Assembly (NCBI RefSeq): GCF_900496995.4
Contig: NC_044018.1
Coordinates: forward strand, 29,779,825-29,843,824
DNA from: Aquila chrysaetos chrysaetos
Lineage: Eukaryota > Chordata > Aves > Accipitriformes > Accipitridae
Reading direction: 5' to 3'
DNA length: 64,000 bases
Shown: positions 1-10,425 of the stretch, piece by piece
Layout of the letters: the number at the start of each line of letters is the position of its first letter
How positions within the stretch are numbered: the stretch's first letter is position 1
Notes under the pieces: generated by a model
The model's database searches: none
What the model was told of the DNA's origin: nothing
The model's input: the letters and a program-made list of their open reading frames with translations, nothing else
Made by a program: the position numbers and the translations under genes

Positions 1-9
1 TTCGCCAGG

Positions 10-40
<31 letters not shown>

Positions 41-718
41 TTTTCCTCTTTGAGTCTCCCAACGAGCTTCCAAGCCATGAAATGAGCCACAGTGCACAAC
101 TCCAGCCTGAGATGTTTGTAACTGCAAATTAGACTCTACGCACTTTAATTTTGTACCCCACTTTAACACTGAGCAAAGCCAAAGAAGACAATTTCGCTTA
201 GCACACGGAAATAAAGCATTTGCATAGAAAGCGATATGGAGGGGGAAAAAAAAGCAGGGTTCATCTGCCTTCATAAACACAAAACCCCCCAAAGCAATCC
301 CCCCCCCCCCCCAAGCAAACAGACCCCAAGTCTCTGCGATTTCAGAGCAAAACCACCTCATCTTATTACATTCTGCAGCGTTGATTGCAAGGACCAAATT
401 TTTTTTTTTTTTTGCATAAGTACACGCACAGCAAATTTTCTCCATATAAACAGCGAGAGGACGAGTTCGCAAATAGCTCTCTGCTCTTTTTTCCCAGCCC
501 TAATATATACATTTTTTTTTAGAAACCCAACATTTCTAGGAAGAATCTTTTTTTCCAAAAGACAGCAACAATACAGAACATTATTGTGCCAATTTCTGGA
601 GGAGAAGTTGGCAGGGTAGAGAGCACATTACTGCATATTCGCATTCCTCTTGCTCTTATTAGCTATGGATGACTACTAATTGCTGAAATTAGCTACTGGT
701 AATGAATGATTCCCTTAC
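1..718 (-). other. HOXC10: HOXC10 intron, 5' part only
   Basis: This is the 5' part of the single HOXC10 intron, starting with a GTAAG donor at 718-714 (minus strand). No homeodomain-coding sequence is found here, so exon 2 lies beyond the left edge. The segment holds an A run at 10-37, a C run at 299-312, and short AT-rich homeobox-like cores near 655-700, including two copies of ATTAGCTA. No large internal duplication is visible in this part. Confidence 0.85.
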
Positions 719-1502
719 CTTTTGCTTCATTGTCAGAATTGTCAGTGCTGGTGTCAGTGTTTTTATTCAGGTCTTTCTCTGCTTCCGAAGGACTTATTTT
801 GGGTGCTGGGGCGCTTTTTTCTGTTTTAATTTCGTTCGTGGATGTGTTCTGAGTATTATCTGTTTTTGTGTTTTCGGGGAAACTCACTTTAGCCACCGGG
901 GGCGGCGGAGGAGGTGGAGGAGGTGGAGGTGCTGGTTCCAGATGCTCATTCCTTGGGTTCAGGCTCGCCCTGGATTCAAAACTTGCCTCAAACTCATTTG
1001 GATTGCTGCAGTTTGACGTCTTCTCCATGGAGGGGTAACCTTGGCTTGCTCGGTAGTAGCTAGGAACGGGGACTTCATGGTCATTTAGGCAAGACTCAGG
1101 CATTTGGTTGGGGTAGAGGGCTGTCTCTGTGGCATTTTTTGCTCTTTTATCAGCGTTATACATACAGCAAACATTCTCTTCCTTGACATTGGTTGGGAAG
1201 GAGCAGGATGGGAGCTGTCTTGCAACAGGTTGCTCGATCCTGTACGTATTTTTGGGGTCACACCAAGTGTCTAGCTGCGAAAGGTAAGATGGATAGGTGC
1301 TGAGAGACAAGGTAGCGCTATTCACCTCGTCCCTTTTGGAAAGAGACGGGATAATTCCACAGTTCCTCATGACTCCGCAGCTGAAATCGCTCCCAGGCTG
1401 CATGTACATCCCTTGGCTGGAGGAATAATTCTCCCCTCTACAGGTACCGGCCAACGAGTCCATCAAAAACGAGTTAGAAGTCACATTGTTGGGACATGAC
1501 AT
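719..1502 (-). CDS. HOXC10: HOXC10 exon 1 (partial gene, N-terminal region)
   Basis: This exon encodes the N-terminal 261 residues plus one base of HOXC10, an Abd-B-class homeodomain transcription factor of the nucleus that acts in posterior axial, hindlimb and motor-neuron patterning. The start (MSCPNNVT) matches the mammalian start MTCP. Diagnostic blocks follow in order: GMYMQ, GSDFSCGVMR, PSLSKRDE, TYPSYLSQLD, VKEENVCCMY, HEVPVPSYYRAS, RASLNPR and SDNEAK. The frame then runs into the intron and stops; the donor G|GTAAGG at 719/718 leaves one base of a Glu codon, the usual phase-1 HOXC10 junction. The homeodomain exon is off the window. An 11-proline run (897-929) between NEHLEPA and VAKVSFPE replaces a short linker in the mammalian protein as I recall it. 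The frame is intact despite nearby homopolymers. Confidence 0.97.
897..929 (-). repeat. HOXC10: Polyproline tract in HOXC10 (11 codons)
   Basis: Eleven consecutive proline codons mix CCT, CCA, CCG and CCC. The mixed codons argue against a simple sequencing slip. The tract lies in the poorly conserved linker just before the VSFPE block. Confidence 0.95.
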
Positions 1503-2400
1503 TTTCAGAGAGGGTTTTTAAGGAGGAATACTCCAGCCAGGGGCTGACATCTTTTTTTTAGGGGGAAAAAATATCAAGCACCATAATTATCCACGCATCG
1601 CTCAACGCCCCCCCCCCCCCCCCGCCCTCCGCCACCCCCCCCCCCCCCCACGTGATGCCCAGGCCAATGAGGATTGAAAATGGCCTTGATGATTCAGACG
1701 GGGACGACGTCACGGGGGTCAAGTTGGCGGCACCGGGAGCGGCACCGTGGAGCAACAGCGACATCTGCCCGCACCGGGCCGGGACCGGCCCGGGGAACAA
1801 AGGCGGAGGGAGAAACCCCCCCTTCCCCGTCCCGTCCCCCCCCCCCGGTTTGTTTACCAACGGAGCCACGCGGGGAGGAGGCAGAGGAAGAGGGGAAGGG
1901 GGGGACACTTTAAAAAAAAATTTTTTTATTTTATTTTTTTTTATTTTTATTTTTTCAAAATTTCCTCCCCCCTTTTTTTTTTTTTTTTTAAATTGGCGGG
2001 TAAAACCTAAAATTGAACCACCCCGCCCCCCCCCCCCCTTTTTCCCCTGCCTTCTCAGAATTGTCTTTTTGCACCCCAAAACCGATTGAGGGTTTTAATT
2101 GTTGCCTCCCTACCCCCCCCCCCCCCCCATTCTCCTTCCTCCGCTCGGCTGCGCCTTCCTCCCCCTCCCCAGCAAGGCTGGGCACGGGCGAGCTCCTCCG
2201 GGCTGAGCCGGCTGCTGCTTCTTGGCGTTATTTTTATGCTTATTAAAATTATTGGGGAGTTTGGGGGAAGGGGAGGGGGGCGGATGGGGTCGGGGGGTGA
2301 GGGGGGGTGCCGCTTTGCTTTTGCTGCTTCGAGAGAGATGTGGGGAGAGAAAGCGCGGGGGGGGTGTGTGGAAATTGGGGAATAATTCGGAGATCCTTCA
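1503..2400 (-). promoter_or_regulatory. HOXC10: HOXC10 promoter and 5' UTR region
   Basis: Upstream of the HOXC10 ATG there is a long C-rich stretch (about 1609-1623 and 1636-1648), an E-box CACGTG at 1649-1654, a CCAAT element at 1664-1668 in plus orientation, and a CRE-like GACGTCAC at 1706-1713. CpG-rich sequence continues to about 1.9 kb, followed by AT-rich and C-rich homopolymers. No convincing TATA box is seen. The C runs place long G runs on the coding strand, so G-quadruplex formation is possible. The region could be bidirectional, as CpG-rich HOX promoters often are. Confidence 0.6.
1649..1668 (-). promoter_or_regulatory. HOXC10: E-box (CACGTGAT) plus CCAAT element, HOXC10
   Basis: CACGTG at 1649-1654 is followed by AT GCCC, and CCAAT lies at 1664-1668, about 150 bp upstream of the ATG. 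The E-box has the same extended orientation (plus strand CACGTGANSC) as the boxes near HOXC11, HOXC12 and the 36.87 kb cassette. USF/MYC-type bHLH-ZIP factors bind this core. Confidence 0.55.
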
Positions 2401-3899
2401 GCCAGGCATTTCCCCGAAGCTCCTTAGAGCAGGTTGGATATTGCCCAAGCAGCTTTTTTTGATGAAGAAAAAGACGGTGAAAACCTAGTTTTGCTTTATT
2501 TTCCCCTTTTTCTCTTTTCCCGCAGCAAAGCAGCTTCGCCTTCCCTGACTCCGCGAAGACAGCTTTTTCTAATTATCCACTTTCATTCCCGAACTGTCTT
2601 AAGTTTCTGGGCTAAAATGGGATGTGTGGTGCTGTGCAGGGAAACAAACAACAACATAATTCCTCGTGGAGAGGAAAAAAGGGGTCGAATTTGTGAGAAG
2701 GGAGCGACTTTCAGATGGTGAACTGCAAGAGTGCGGTGGTGTGGTGGGTTTTCTCCCCTCCTGTCTGTCCGTCTGTCTGTCTCTCCGTCTGCTCCCTCTT
2801 TCTCTCCAAGAAACGTCTACTGGGGGGTAGCAAAAAAAAAAAAAAATCCAATCTGGGACTCGCTAAATATCATGCAGAAGGCTTCGCGAACTGAAACTTG
2901 CCCGATTTGGTCGGATGTTATTTGATTTTCATTTTTTCCTGGGGTGATTTCACGAGGAAAGTTACTTTTCTCTCCAATATTTCCTCTTTCCTCTTTCGTG
3001 GCACAATCCGCTGCGATGGGAGCTCAGGTTGTTGTTTTCTTCTAAATTTTAAATCTCCGAGCAAGATTTGATGCCTTAAATACGACGGAATTTAAACCTG
3101 CGTGGTTACCGTGCCCTCCCCCCCAACTTTATTTTCTTTATTATTTTCTAAATTGTCTAGTAATAAAGCTCTATACGTTTTTTTCATCATTTTCCCCGGC
3201 GTGTTGCAGTGCTGGTGGGTGAACTCTGATTTTAGGTGAAGCGGCGCATTAGGGCAATGGCGAATAAATAAATAAAAAGGGAGATAGCCCGGAATTTCAA
3301 GATCATTACGATTAGAAAGAGACGGGTTCAGAGTCACTTTCAAGTGAAACAAAAAGAAAACGCCACCTTTCATAAAAAAAAAAAAAAGGGGGGGTGGGAG
3401 AAAAAGAAGGGAGGAAGAAAAAGAAGGGGGGAAGAAAAAGAAGGAAGAAAAAAGGAAAGGAAGCAAAATCATGGAAAAAAAAAAAAAGTACGTCTGAGCA
3501 GAGAAAGTGGAACTTGACCGTTTGGGGTGATTTGTAACGGTTTAGAGCAAAGTCCTGCTTAAACATTCTCACGTCTGCAAACCTGTTTTCCCAAAGATTT
3601 TCAAAAGCAGGGCTGTAAAATTCCCCTCGACTTAACTTTCAAGAGCCTTGCGGGTCTTCTCTCCGCATCAAGTGGGACGAGTTTCAATATCTTAGGCCGA
3701 AAAAGCCTAAAAGTGCATAATCCTATTTCGTGTGCCCCCTTCCCCAGCACAGTAAAAGCTTTCGTAGGCTTCAGACGCCATTTGGTTCCCCTGGAAAGCT
3801 ATTTGCGACTTTATTGCCTCTATTTGTGTTATCTGCATAGGTCTTTTTAAAACAGTTTGATAGAAATCGTTCAGTTTTATGATATCCAACGAAAATTCC

Positions 3900-4160
3900 A
3901 CATAATATTTATAAGCAAAGAATAAAACTTTAGTATGGGAGCCAATATTTTCTCATTTATAGGTGATGAAATTAAAGACCAATGCAATTTTGTATTATAT
4001 TGCTTTTTTTTTTTTTTTCCCCCGGTTTGATTTTTTTTTTCCCCCCCTCTTCTACTTTATTTTTGCAGCTGATGTGGCTGACCAATAATTTATGCTGCTC
4101 AGTCAAACAGTTACACATGTGCATTTTTTGGGACACCAAAATTTGACCTCATAGTTTCCT
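3900..4160. promoter_or_regulatory. AT-rich enhancer-like segment
   Basis: Dense homeodomain and CCAAT motifs occur here: AATATTTATAAG, AGCCAATATTTTC, GACCAATGCAATTTTG and GACCAATAATTTATGC. CCAATAATTTAT resembles posterior HOX (TTTAT/CCAATAAA-type) sites. A T/C homopolymer block at about 4003-4048 interrupts it. The call is by motif density only. Confidence 0.3.
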
Positions 4161-5040
4161 GTATTGTCTGCCTAAAGATTAAATATGTTTTCCTGATTTT
4201 TTCGCCCTGTATTCTGGTGGGTGCTTTTGTCGAAGGCGATATGAAGGAGTTGCAGGGAGCACATCAAACGTGACTTTAAATAATTTGAATCTGCTTCTCT
4301 GCAGAACCAGGCGCTTCGCAAGAGCATCTCGAGCAAACCTCCCCATCCAGGTTGCTGGAGAGAGAAAAAAACGGGGCTGGAAACCTCATCTTTTATGAAT
4401 GTGTAAACGTTGTGAGTATAAAATAAAGATTTACACCGTTCACAGGCGTTTTGTTTACCAGTTTTTGCCAGCAGAAGGTACCGGTGCAAATGTCTGAAGG
4501 CTTTCAAGCCTGTTTCGCGAGTTGCTAATCAGCATTTTCGGGAGCAAAGGGGGCTGAGTAAATATCAAATCGGATTGTTCATAAAAATATGACCTGAATA
4601 TATCTCGAAACTTCACCGTGATGGGTTTTTTTTGGCCATGGAAGAAGGAAGTTGTCGTTAGGAAGCAGCACAGAGGCGTCTCCAGGAGACCGAATATTGT
4701 TTAAAGTTAAAAATAATTAGAAGTATGATAAACATGGGTCATTAATGGAAAGAGAAATAAAATTCATCAGCCTAAGTGGAACCCCCGTTGGGAAAAATGC
4801 TTTACTCTAATTACAGAAAATAAATACGAACAAATGCTATTAAAACTTTAAAGGAGAGAGTCTACCCGTGGTAAGGACTTTAATAACCTACTTTGAATTT
4901 TACACACTTTTAGGGGAACCATATACACGTCCGATGTTCATCCTCCGCCGCCGTCGGGCTCCATCCCCACGCCTTTCCTAGAAAGCTCCTTCCCCACCCC
5001 CCCACACCCCCCCGTGGGTTCAACCTGGCCTTTTTGGGCC

Positions 5041-5080
5041 AGTTCAGGCGGTTTTACCCCAGTTCAGGGGGTTTTACCCC
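5041..5080. repeat. 20-bp tandem duplication
   Basis: Two adjacent 20-bp units (5041-5060 and 5061-5080) differ at one base. They consist of AGTTCAGG followed by GTTTTACCCC. The content suggests a recent local duplication. Confidence 0.9.
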
Positions 5081-5514
5081 ACTGAACTCCGAGACACACC
5101 AACAAAAAAGTGGGGGTTTGCTTTTCTTTTCACGGGTCCTGTTGTGCCGGGGCGGGGGGGGGGATGCGCGGAGCGGGCTGTCCCCACGTCCTCCCATTGT
5201 CCCCAGCGCCACAGACAGAGCAATTGCCCTAAAACGTCCCCAAATCAGCGCTCGGGATGCCAGGAAAGCCGGGGACCCTGCTAGGCAGGGACGAGGGGAT
5301 GCGGGGGGGGGGGGGGGGGGAGAAAAGATGCCAGAAAACCCCCTCTTCTGCCCATCACCCCGAGGAGTATATAAATGTCTGCAGTTTCCAAGACAAAGCA
5401 TCTCTCAGACTTCCCCGGAATATTTTACCTGTCCCCTTTTCAATCTAATTATTTAACCGTGAGTTATGTGTAGAAAGTGCTTCTTATGCCCATTGTATTT
5501 TTTTCCAAGTTTTC

Positions 5515-5720
5515 TTACGTTTTTATGACAAACATTCATTTTCGCTTCGAGGAAGTATTTGGTAGCAACACTTTAATGATTACCTTAAATTTGTATTTCT
5601 GCCCGGTATTATGCCCCATGTTGTAGCGGAAATAATTCTGATTTATGACAAAGTACACTGGAGTACAATAACAGCGATGCAAAAATAAAACCCACGCCTT
5701 TATATGTTGGCTTAGAAACT
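5515..5720. promoter_or_regulatory. Twin HOX/MEIS composite motifs
   Basis: The 11-mer TTTATGACAAA occurs at 5522-5532 and again at 5642-5652, exactly 120 bp apart. It joins a posterior HOX half-site (TTTAT) to a MEIS/PREP core (TGACA). The second copy is preceded by TGA, giving TGATTTATGACA (5639-5650), which also contains the PBX-HOX9/10 type TGATTTAT. Further AT-rich cores follow (ACAATAACAG, CAAAAATAAAACC, CCTTTATATG). This looks like a posterior HOX-responsive enhancer. Confidence 0.4.
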
Positions 5721-6097
5721 GTAAACTATCACCACAAGAAATCTATCAAACTTTACAATCCCTCTTACCCTGCTTCCTTCTTTCTGAGTAACTTAAGTCA
5801 AAGAATTATGGAATGATATTATGTTCCTTGAGGTGGTATTGAAAACTGTGTTCAAGCTTTTCTACCCCCAACATAGCACCCATGTACTGGATGGAGTTTG
5901 GACCCTTTTCCCTTCCCTTTGATCATGAAGGCGAAATTTGGAAAGTGTAATTCATATATAAGCAACAGCAGGCAGGGTGACAGAGCACAACGATGTGACA
6001 CGGGGATTTTGGAGGAGTTTATTCAGTGCTGAAATGTTTCCTTTAATTTTCCAGCCGCGTTAACAAACTTAAATATTGCCCCCCTACCCTTCCCGGG

Positions 6098-6129
<32 letters not shown>

Positions 6130-7319
6130 AGAATTATTTCTAGCAGAGGTGGGGAAGTCCGGGTGGGAGCTCTGGAAATGTGGATTATTGCTCGTTTGGA
6201 AAATTAAAGGTGATTTTGGGTGGTTTGGGTTTTGGATTTTTTTTTTTTTTTTTTTTTTTGGTCTGGGAAATGCTGGTGGCTGCGCTGCGGTTTTTAAGCT
6301 GCAAAATCACTGAGCGGATGATGGCAATGCGGATTTTGGAGAGCCCCTTTCATGAAGTTAAAAAAAAAAAAGTGAAGTTGAAAGAGGCGAAAAGTAACGA
6401 TGAAAGGTAAAAATTGAAAACAATGAAGGACGTGCTAAAATGTGGCTCTGCCTTGCAAGTTAAGAGCAAACCTCAAAGAATTCCTATTTTTCACATATGA
6501 CGATAGGAAAATTATTTCTTTCAAACTTTGTTAAAACGCTGATAATTTAACAGGCGCCTTTGAAGCGGCAACGCCGGTCTGCTGAGCGCTTCAAAATAAA
6601 CATTATTGTTTCAATTACAATTTTAACAGAATATGGAGAGCACGGCGAGGACGGGAGATTAACACTCACGTTTCTCCCTGAGAAAGAAAAAGCAGCAACT
6701 GGGGGGGGGGGCAACCCAATAAATACAAATTTCACACCTATAGCACGGAAATAAGCTGGAGATAGTGGAGCTAAAGCCTGACCTTTTAATTTCGCTATAT
6801 TTGCTTAAATTTGGGGGACTCTACCTTCTAAACACAGATACCGCCACAGAGGGTGAGAGTACTGAGAAACATATGTGCAGGGAGAGAATTTTCTTTACAA
6901 ACCACTGTAATTCTCCTTTTTTTTTAAATTTTAAAATATTTTTTTCCATACCTGCAGCCCTCATTCCGAGAGATAACTTCGCCTATCTCCTGCTTTCTTA
7001 ATCACACACTCTTCGCAAACCCCAAAGAGTTTCGGCTGTTTTAAACCGTCATTTGTACCATCACATACGGTTTATATCAAGCACATCTTTAAAGCAGAGG
7101 ACTGCAGATTTTCTTGAGCATGTATCACTTAATTCAAAGAGAGGAATTAGGCCGCTTTTTAACAATTAAAACGAACGAATTTACTTTGCTACTTGTAGCA
7201 CATAAACAATTGTAATGTTTACATTAAGTCTTCCCCCCCCTTTTTTTTTTTCCAAAATGAATAAAGTTTTTTATGGGCTCCATCAGCAATATGTTCCAGC
7301 CTAATTCCTCAACTCCAGA

Positions 7320-7352
<33 letters not shown>

Positions 7353-7612
7353 AGCCTTATGAGGTTGCAAACCACATTCTCGTGGTTTCATGTTGTAATT
7401 TAGAAGTTATCAAAAGCAGAGAAACGTGCTTCCATCTAACATATGCTGTGCATCCCTCTATCCCCCAACTTTATGAAAGGCGGATAAGCCAGGCCTTAAT
7501 GAGCCGCCATTTTGGGGCAAAATAATATAAGTCATATTTTTAACATATTCCCAGAGAGCGGAGGGGCAGCACAGCCCTGAGCCTCCCCCCACCCCAGCCA
7601 GCGTCTCCTTTT

Positions 7613-7751
7613 TTGGGGGGCTATTTATTTTTAGGGGGGTATTTATTTGGGGGGCCTATTTATTTGGGAAGGCCTATTTATTTTTGGAGGTCTATTTATT
7701 TGGGGGGGGGTCTACTTATTTTTAGGGAGCTCTTCATATTTTTTGGGGGGT
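7613..7751. repeat. Six-unit TATTTATT / G-run tandem repeat
   Basis: Cores of the form CTATTTATTT start at about 7621, 7640 (without the C), 7656, 7674, 7692 and 7712 (CTACTTATTT). They are separated by G-rich spacers, so the period is about 16-20 bp. Units are degenerate. The G runs could form quadruplexes and the AT cores resemble MEF2/HOX sites (CTATTTATTTTTAG). Confidence 0.85.
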
Positions 7752-7954
7752 GTTAAAAACTAAATTGCAAGTTTGCAAACGCTTCGCCTCAAATCCGCAA
7801 TTCCTTCCCCATAGTTTTTTCCCTCTCTTCCCCCCCCCCCCCACCTCCCCCCTCCCTCCCTTCCCCTCCCTCCTCCTTTTGCCGGTGGCTTTACAATATT
7901 TCAGCAGCAAATTCGCCGCCGGTCCCCCTTCGGCAGAGCGGTGCTTCAGGAGAA

Positions 7955-8095
7955 CCAATTTAATCGCCTTTCGCCAAGGTTATGGGCCACCGGGGTCCCT
8001 GGGAGGGGGCTCCAGGACCTGGGAATTGCTGCCTGCTTTGCCTGTACCCAGCCCTGCCTCTCCGTCGGGAGCAGCTATTGCTCCTATAAAAGTTC
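7955..8095 (+). promoter_or_regulatory. Candidate plus-strand promoter (CCAAT + TATA)
   Basis: CCAAT lies at 7955-7959 and TATAAAAG at 8085-8092 on the plus strand, with GC-rich sequence between them. A start about 30 bp downstream would give a transcript antisense to the HOX genes, running from the C10-C11 interval toward HOXC11. No transcript evidence is available. Confidence 0.3.
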
Positions 8096-8578
8096 CTCGT
8101 ACACAAATAAATGAATTCACCCCAGGATCCACAGGCGAAGATTAGCTCAATTGATGGTCGATTCGAGTCCACTTGCCAAAACCACTGGCTTTCTTCTTCG
8201 CTTTTGCGAAATCCCGGCTCTGGCCAAGTTGCAAACCAACGTCAGACCCGTGAGGAAAAGTGCAAATGGTCAAAAGGATGGAAATGGTCAAAAGGAAGGA
8301 TTTCCCCTCGTGGCTATTGGGTGCCGCTCTCGCGGAGTTGCTCAGCTGAAAGTTGTTTATTTACAGGCCACCACGGAGGTTTCGCCTTATCACACAGTCA
8401 AGTTTACGTGCTCCTGCCCTGGCACCTTCGGGAGAGGCTGCGGGGGGCCGTGGGGTGCTGTGGGTGCAAGTGGGTGCGTGTGCGTGGGGGTGCGCAGCCC
8501 CGTCCAACACGGCGAGGATCTCTGCACACTTTAATCCGGCATTTGCAGCTCTTACAGATCCCCCCTCCCCAGTCACGC

Positions 8579-8698
8579 TTCTTTTTTTTCTTCTTTTTTT
8601 CCTTTTCCCCCCCTTTTTGTCTTTTCTTTTTTCCTTTCTTTTCTTTTTTCTCTCCTTTCTTTTTCCCCTTTCTTTTCTTTCTTTCTTTTTTTTTTCAA
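8579..8698. repeat. Polypyrimidine tract
   Basis: About 120 bp of almost uninterrupted T/C on the plus strand, with CTTTT- and CTTTC-type units. It is simple sequence and generates spurious open frames on both strands. Confidence 0.9.
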
Positions 8699-8799
8699 AA
8701 ATGGAATTAATTTTCTTTGTATAGAAGCCAACATAATTGAACATTATTATCCCGCAAGAAGCCAATTAGAAGCCGGCCCCCTCGCCTCCTTAGCTCTCT

Positions 8800-9170
8800 G
8801 CAATATTTCACAACAAAGTCACCCAGAGCTGCTTCCAATATGTTGTGTATGAAATCCAGGGAGCAATAGGAAACAGGTTGGGTTGGTGTGTTTGTACGTC
8901 ACACGGAAAGGGCCTTCGTAATTAGTCTGGGTGTCATTAACGTAGAGCACAGAGCGAGCTCCCCAGCCTATGAGGGAGGCTTTATTGTGATGGACATCCG
9001 AGGTAGGAATAAAGTTGATGGAAAAGCCTAAATGCGTGCTGGGAATTAAAAAAAAAAAAAAAAGGGGGGGGGGGGAGAGGAAAAACTTGTAAAACTTTTA
9101 CGCCAAACAAAGTTATAAAAACTTTTCATGCGTTAAGATATCAAAAGGTTTATAACAATAATAAAGAGTG
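8800..9170. promoter_or_regulatory. Enhancer-like segment with posterior HOX-type sites
   Basis: The left part (8800-9040) is non-repetitive and contains GTACGTCACACGG, TTCGTAATTAGTC and GTGTCATTAACG. The right part (9088-9170) packs TTTTACGCC, GTTATAAAAAC, GGTTTATAAC and CAATAATAAAG, which match CDX/HOX9-13-type cores (TTTAT, TTTTACG, CAATAA). An A/G homopolymer block at about 9049-9076 separates them. Conservation is unknown. Confidence 0.35.
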
Positions 9171-10384
9171 TGTGCCGTGTGTGTTAAACCTGCTTCGAAA
9201 TGCATTAAATGCTGCGCGGCTGAGTTAAATATTAAGCATCATAAACGCCACGCGGGGTTCAAAATCAGAGTTTGGGGTTGGGTTTTTTTTTTTTTCGGGG
9301 GAAAAGTGTGGGGGCCCCCCACCCTGACCCCCCCCCCCGGCTCCCTGGAGGCGGGGCGGCCGGGGAGCCGCGACCCTCTCTGATTCCGCTTTATTACAAA
9401 AGGGTTAAAGGTGATGGACTTGACTTTATTGAAGTTCAAAGACATCATATATTCACATTTTTCTTCCTGTGGGGCTCACTCCCACCCCTGCATCCCTCGG
9501 CCCGCCTCGGAAAACCCCTCGCCATGGCAATTTGGGGGGTTCTGCCGTTAAATAGGAGCCGGCCCCCCAAAAAACCCGGCGCCGGACCCTCCCCTCGCCC
9601 CGCCGCATATGTCACCCTCCCTATAGGTGCACGCACACTGGGCTGCCGAGATACATATGTCTCAACCCTGTTCTGCTTGTACGCTCCCCCATTGTGGTAC
9701 CCAAAGCATCTTCAGTGCCCCCCCCCCCGTCCTCCGCCAGCCCCTTCTCCCCCCCTCCCCAGAACATTAACAGCCCTTTTCCTACATGGCACTGATGCTT
9801 AATGCTGCTGTAAACTCCCACATGGTCTATAAACTTGGATTTTACAACTAGCATTCCATTTTAGCTCGCGAAAACTTTGAACTAGGCCTACAGTTTCATT
9901 GTGCTGCAGTTGAACTGGAGCCTTGGAAAAGGCGGGGGGGGGGAGAGGGAGGGAGGGGGAGAGAGGAAAAAAAAAAATTCCCTGGGCAAGACTCCCTTAT
10001 TTGTTTACTATTTACTGCGGAAGTCTTTTCCTTTAGCCAGACGGGGTAATTAAGAAAAATTAAGCTGTTTAGTGCTGCAGTCTTTATTACAATGTCTAGA
10101 CTAGCCGCTTTTGTCCGGACAGCCGCTGCTGTTACGGAGCATTAACTGCCGCTTCTGACCTCCCGATATTCACCTTATTGCACCTCTCTTTAGTTTTCCT
10201 AACCTTGGGAAGGTTTGGCAAACACTCATTAAAGAAAGGTGCTTTTTTTTTTTTTTTTTCCTTTTTTTTTTTCGGGGGTGTGCGGTGGAGGATAAGCCCC
10301 CTCCTCGGGCTGGTCCCGGCGTGCAGCTACATCTGCCAGGAAGATGGCTCCTATCTTCATCTTGTCTATTTTACTTTGCAGCCG

Positions 10385-10386
<2 letters not shown>

Positions 10387-10423
<37 letters not shown>
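10387..10423. repeat. Poly-A run (37 bp) with A/G tail
   Basis: A pure A run is followed by GAAAAAG-type sequence. No target-site duplication or retroposed body is visible upstream, so it is treated as simple sequence rather than a processed insertion. Confidence 0.85.

Positions 10424-10425
<2 letters not shown>

Noticed and set aside
1-718. mir-196 family hairpin near HOXC10
   Set aside because: In other vertebrates it lies between HOXC9 and HOXC10, which would be beyond the left edge; no matching hairpin was seen in the window.
890-910. CTCF-like motif (CCACCGGGGGCGGC) in HOXC10 exon 1
   Set aside because: It is only a near match and is explained by proline and valine codons. There is no independent support.
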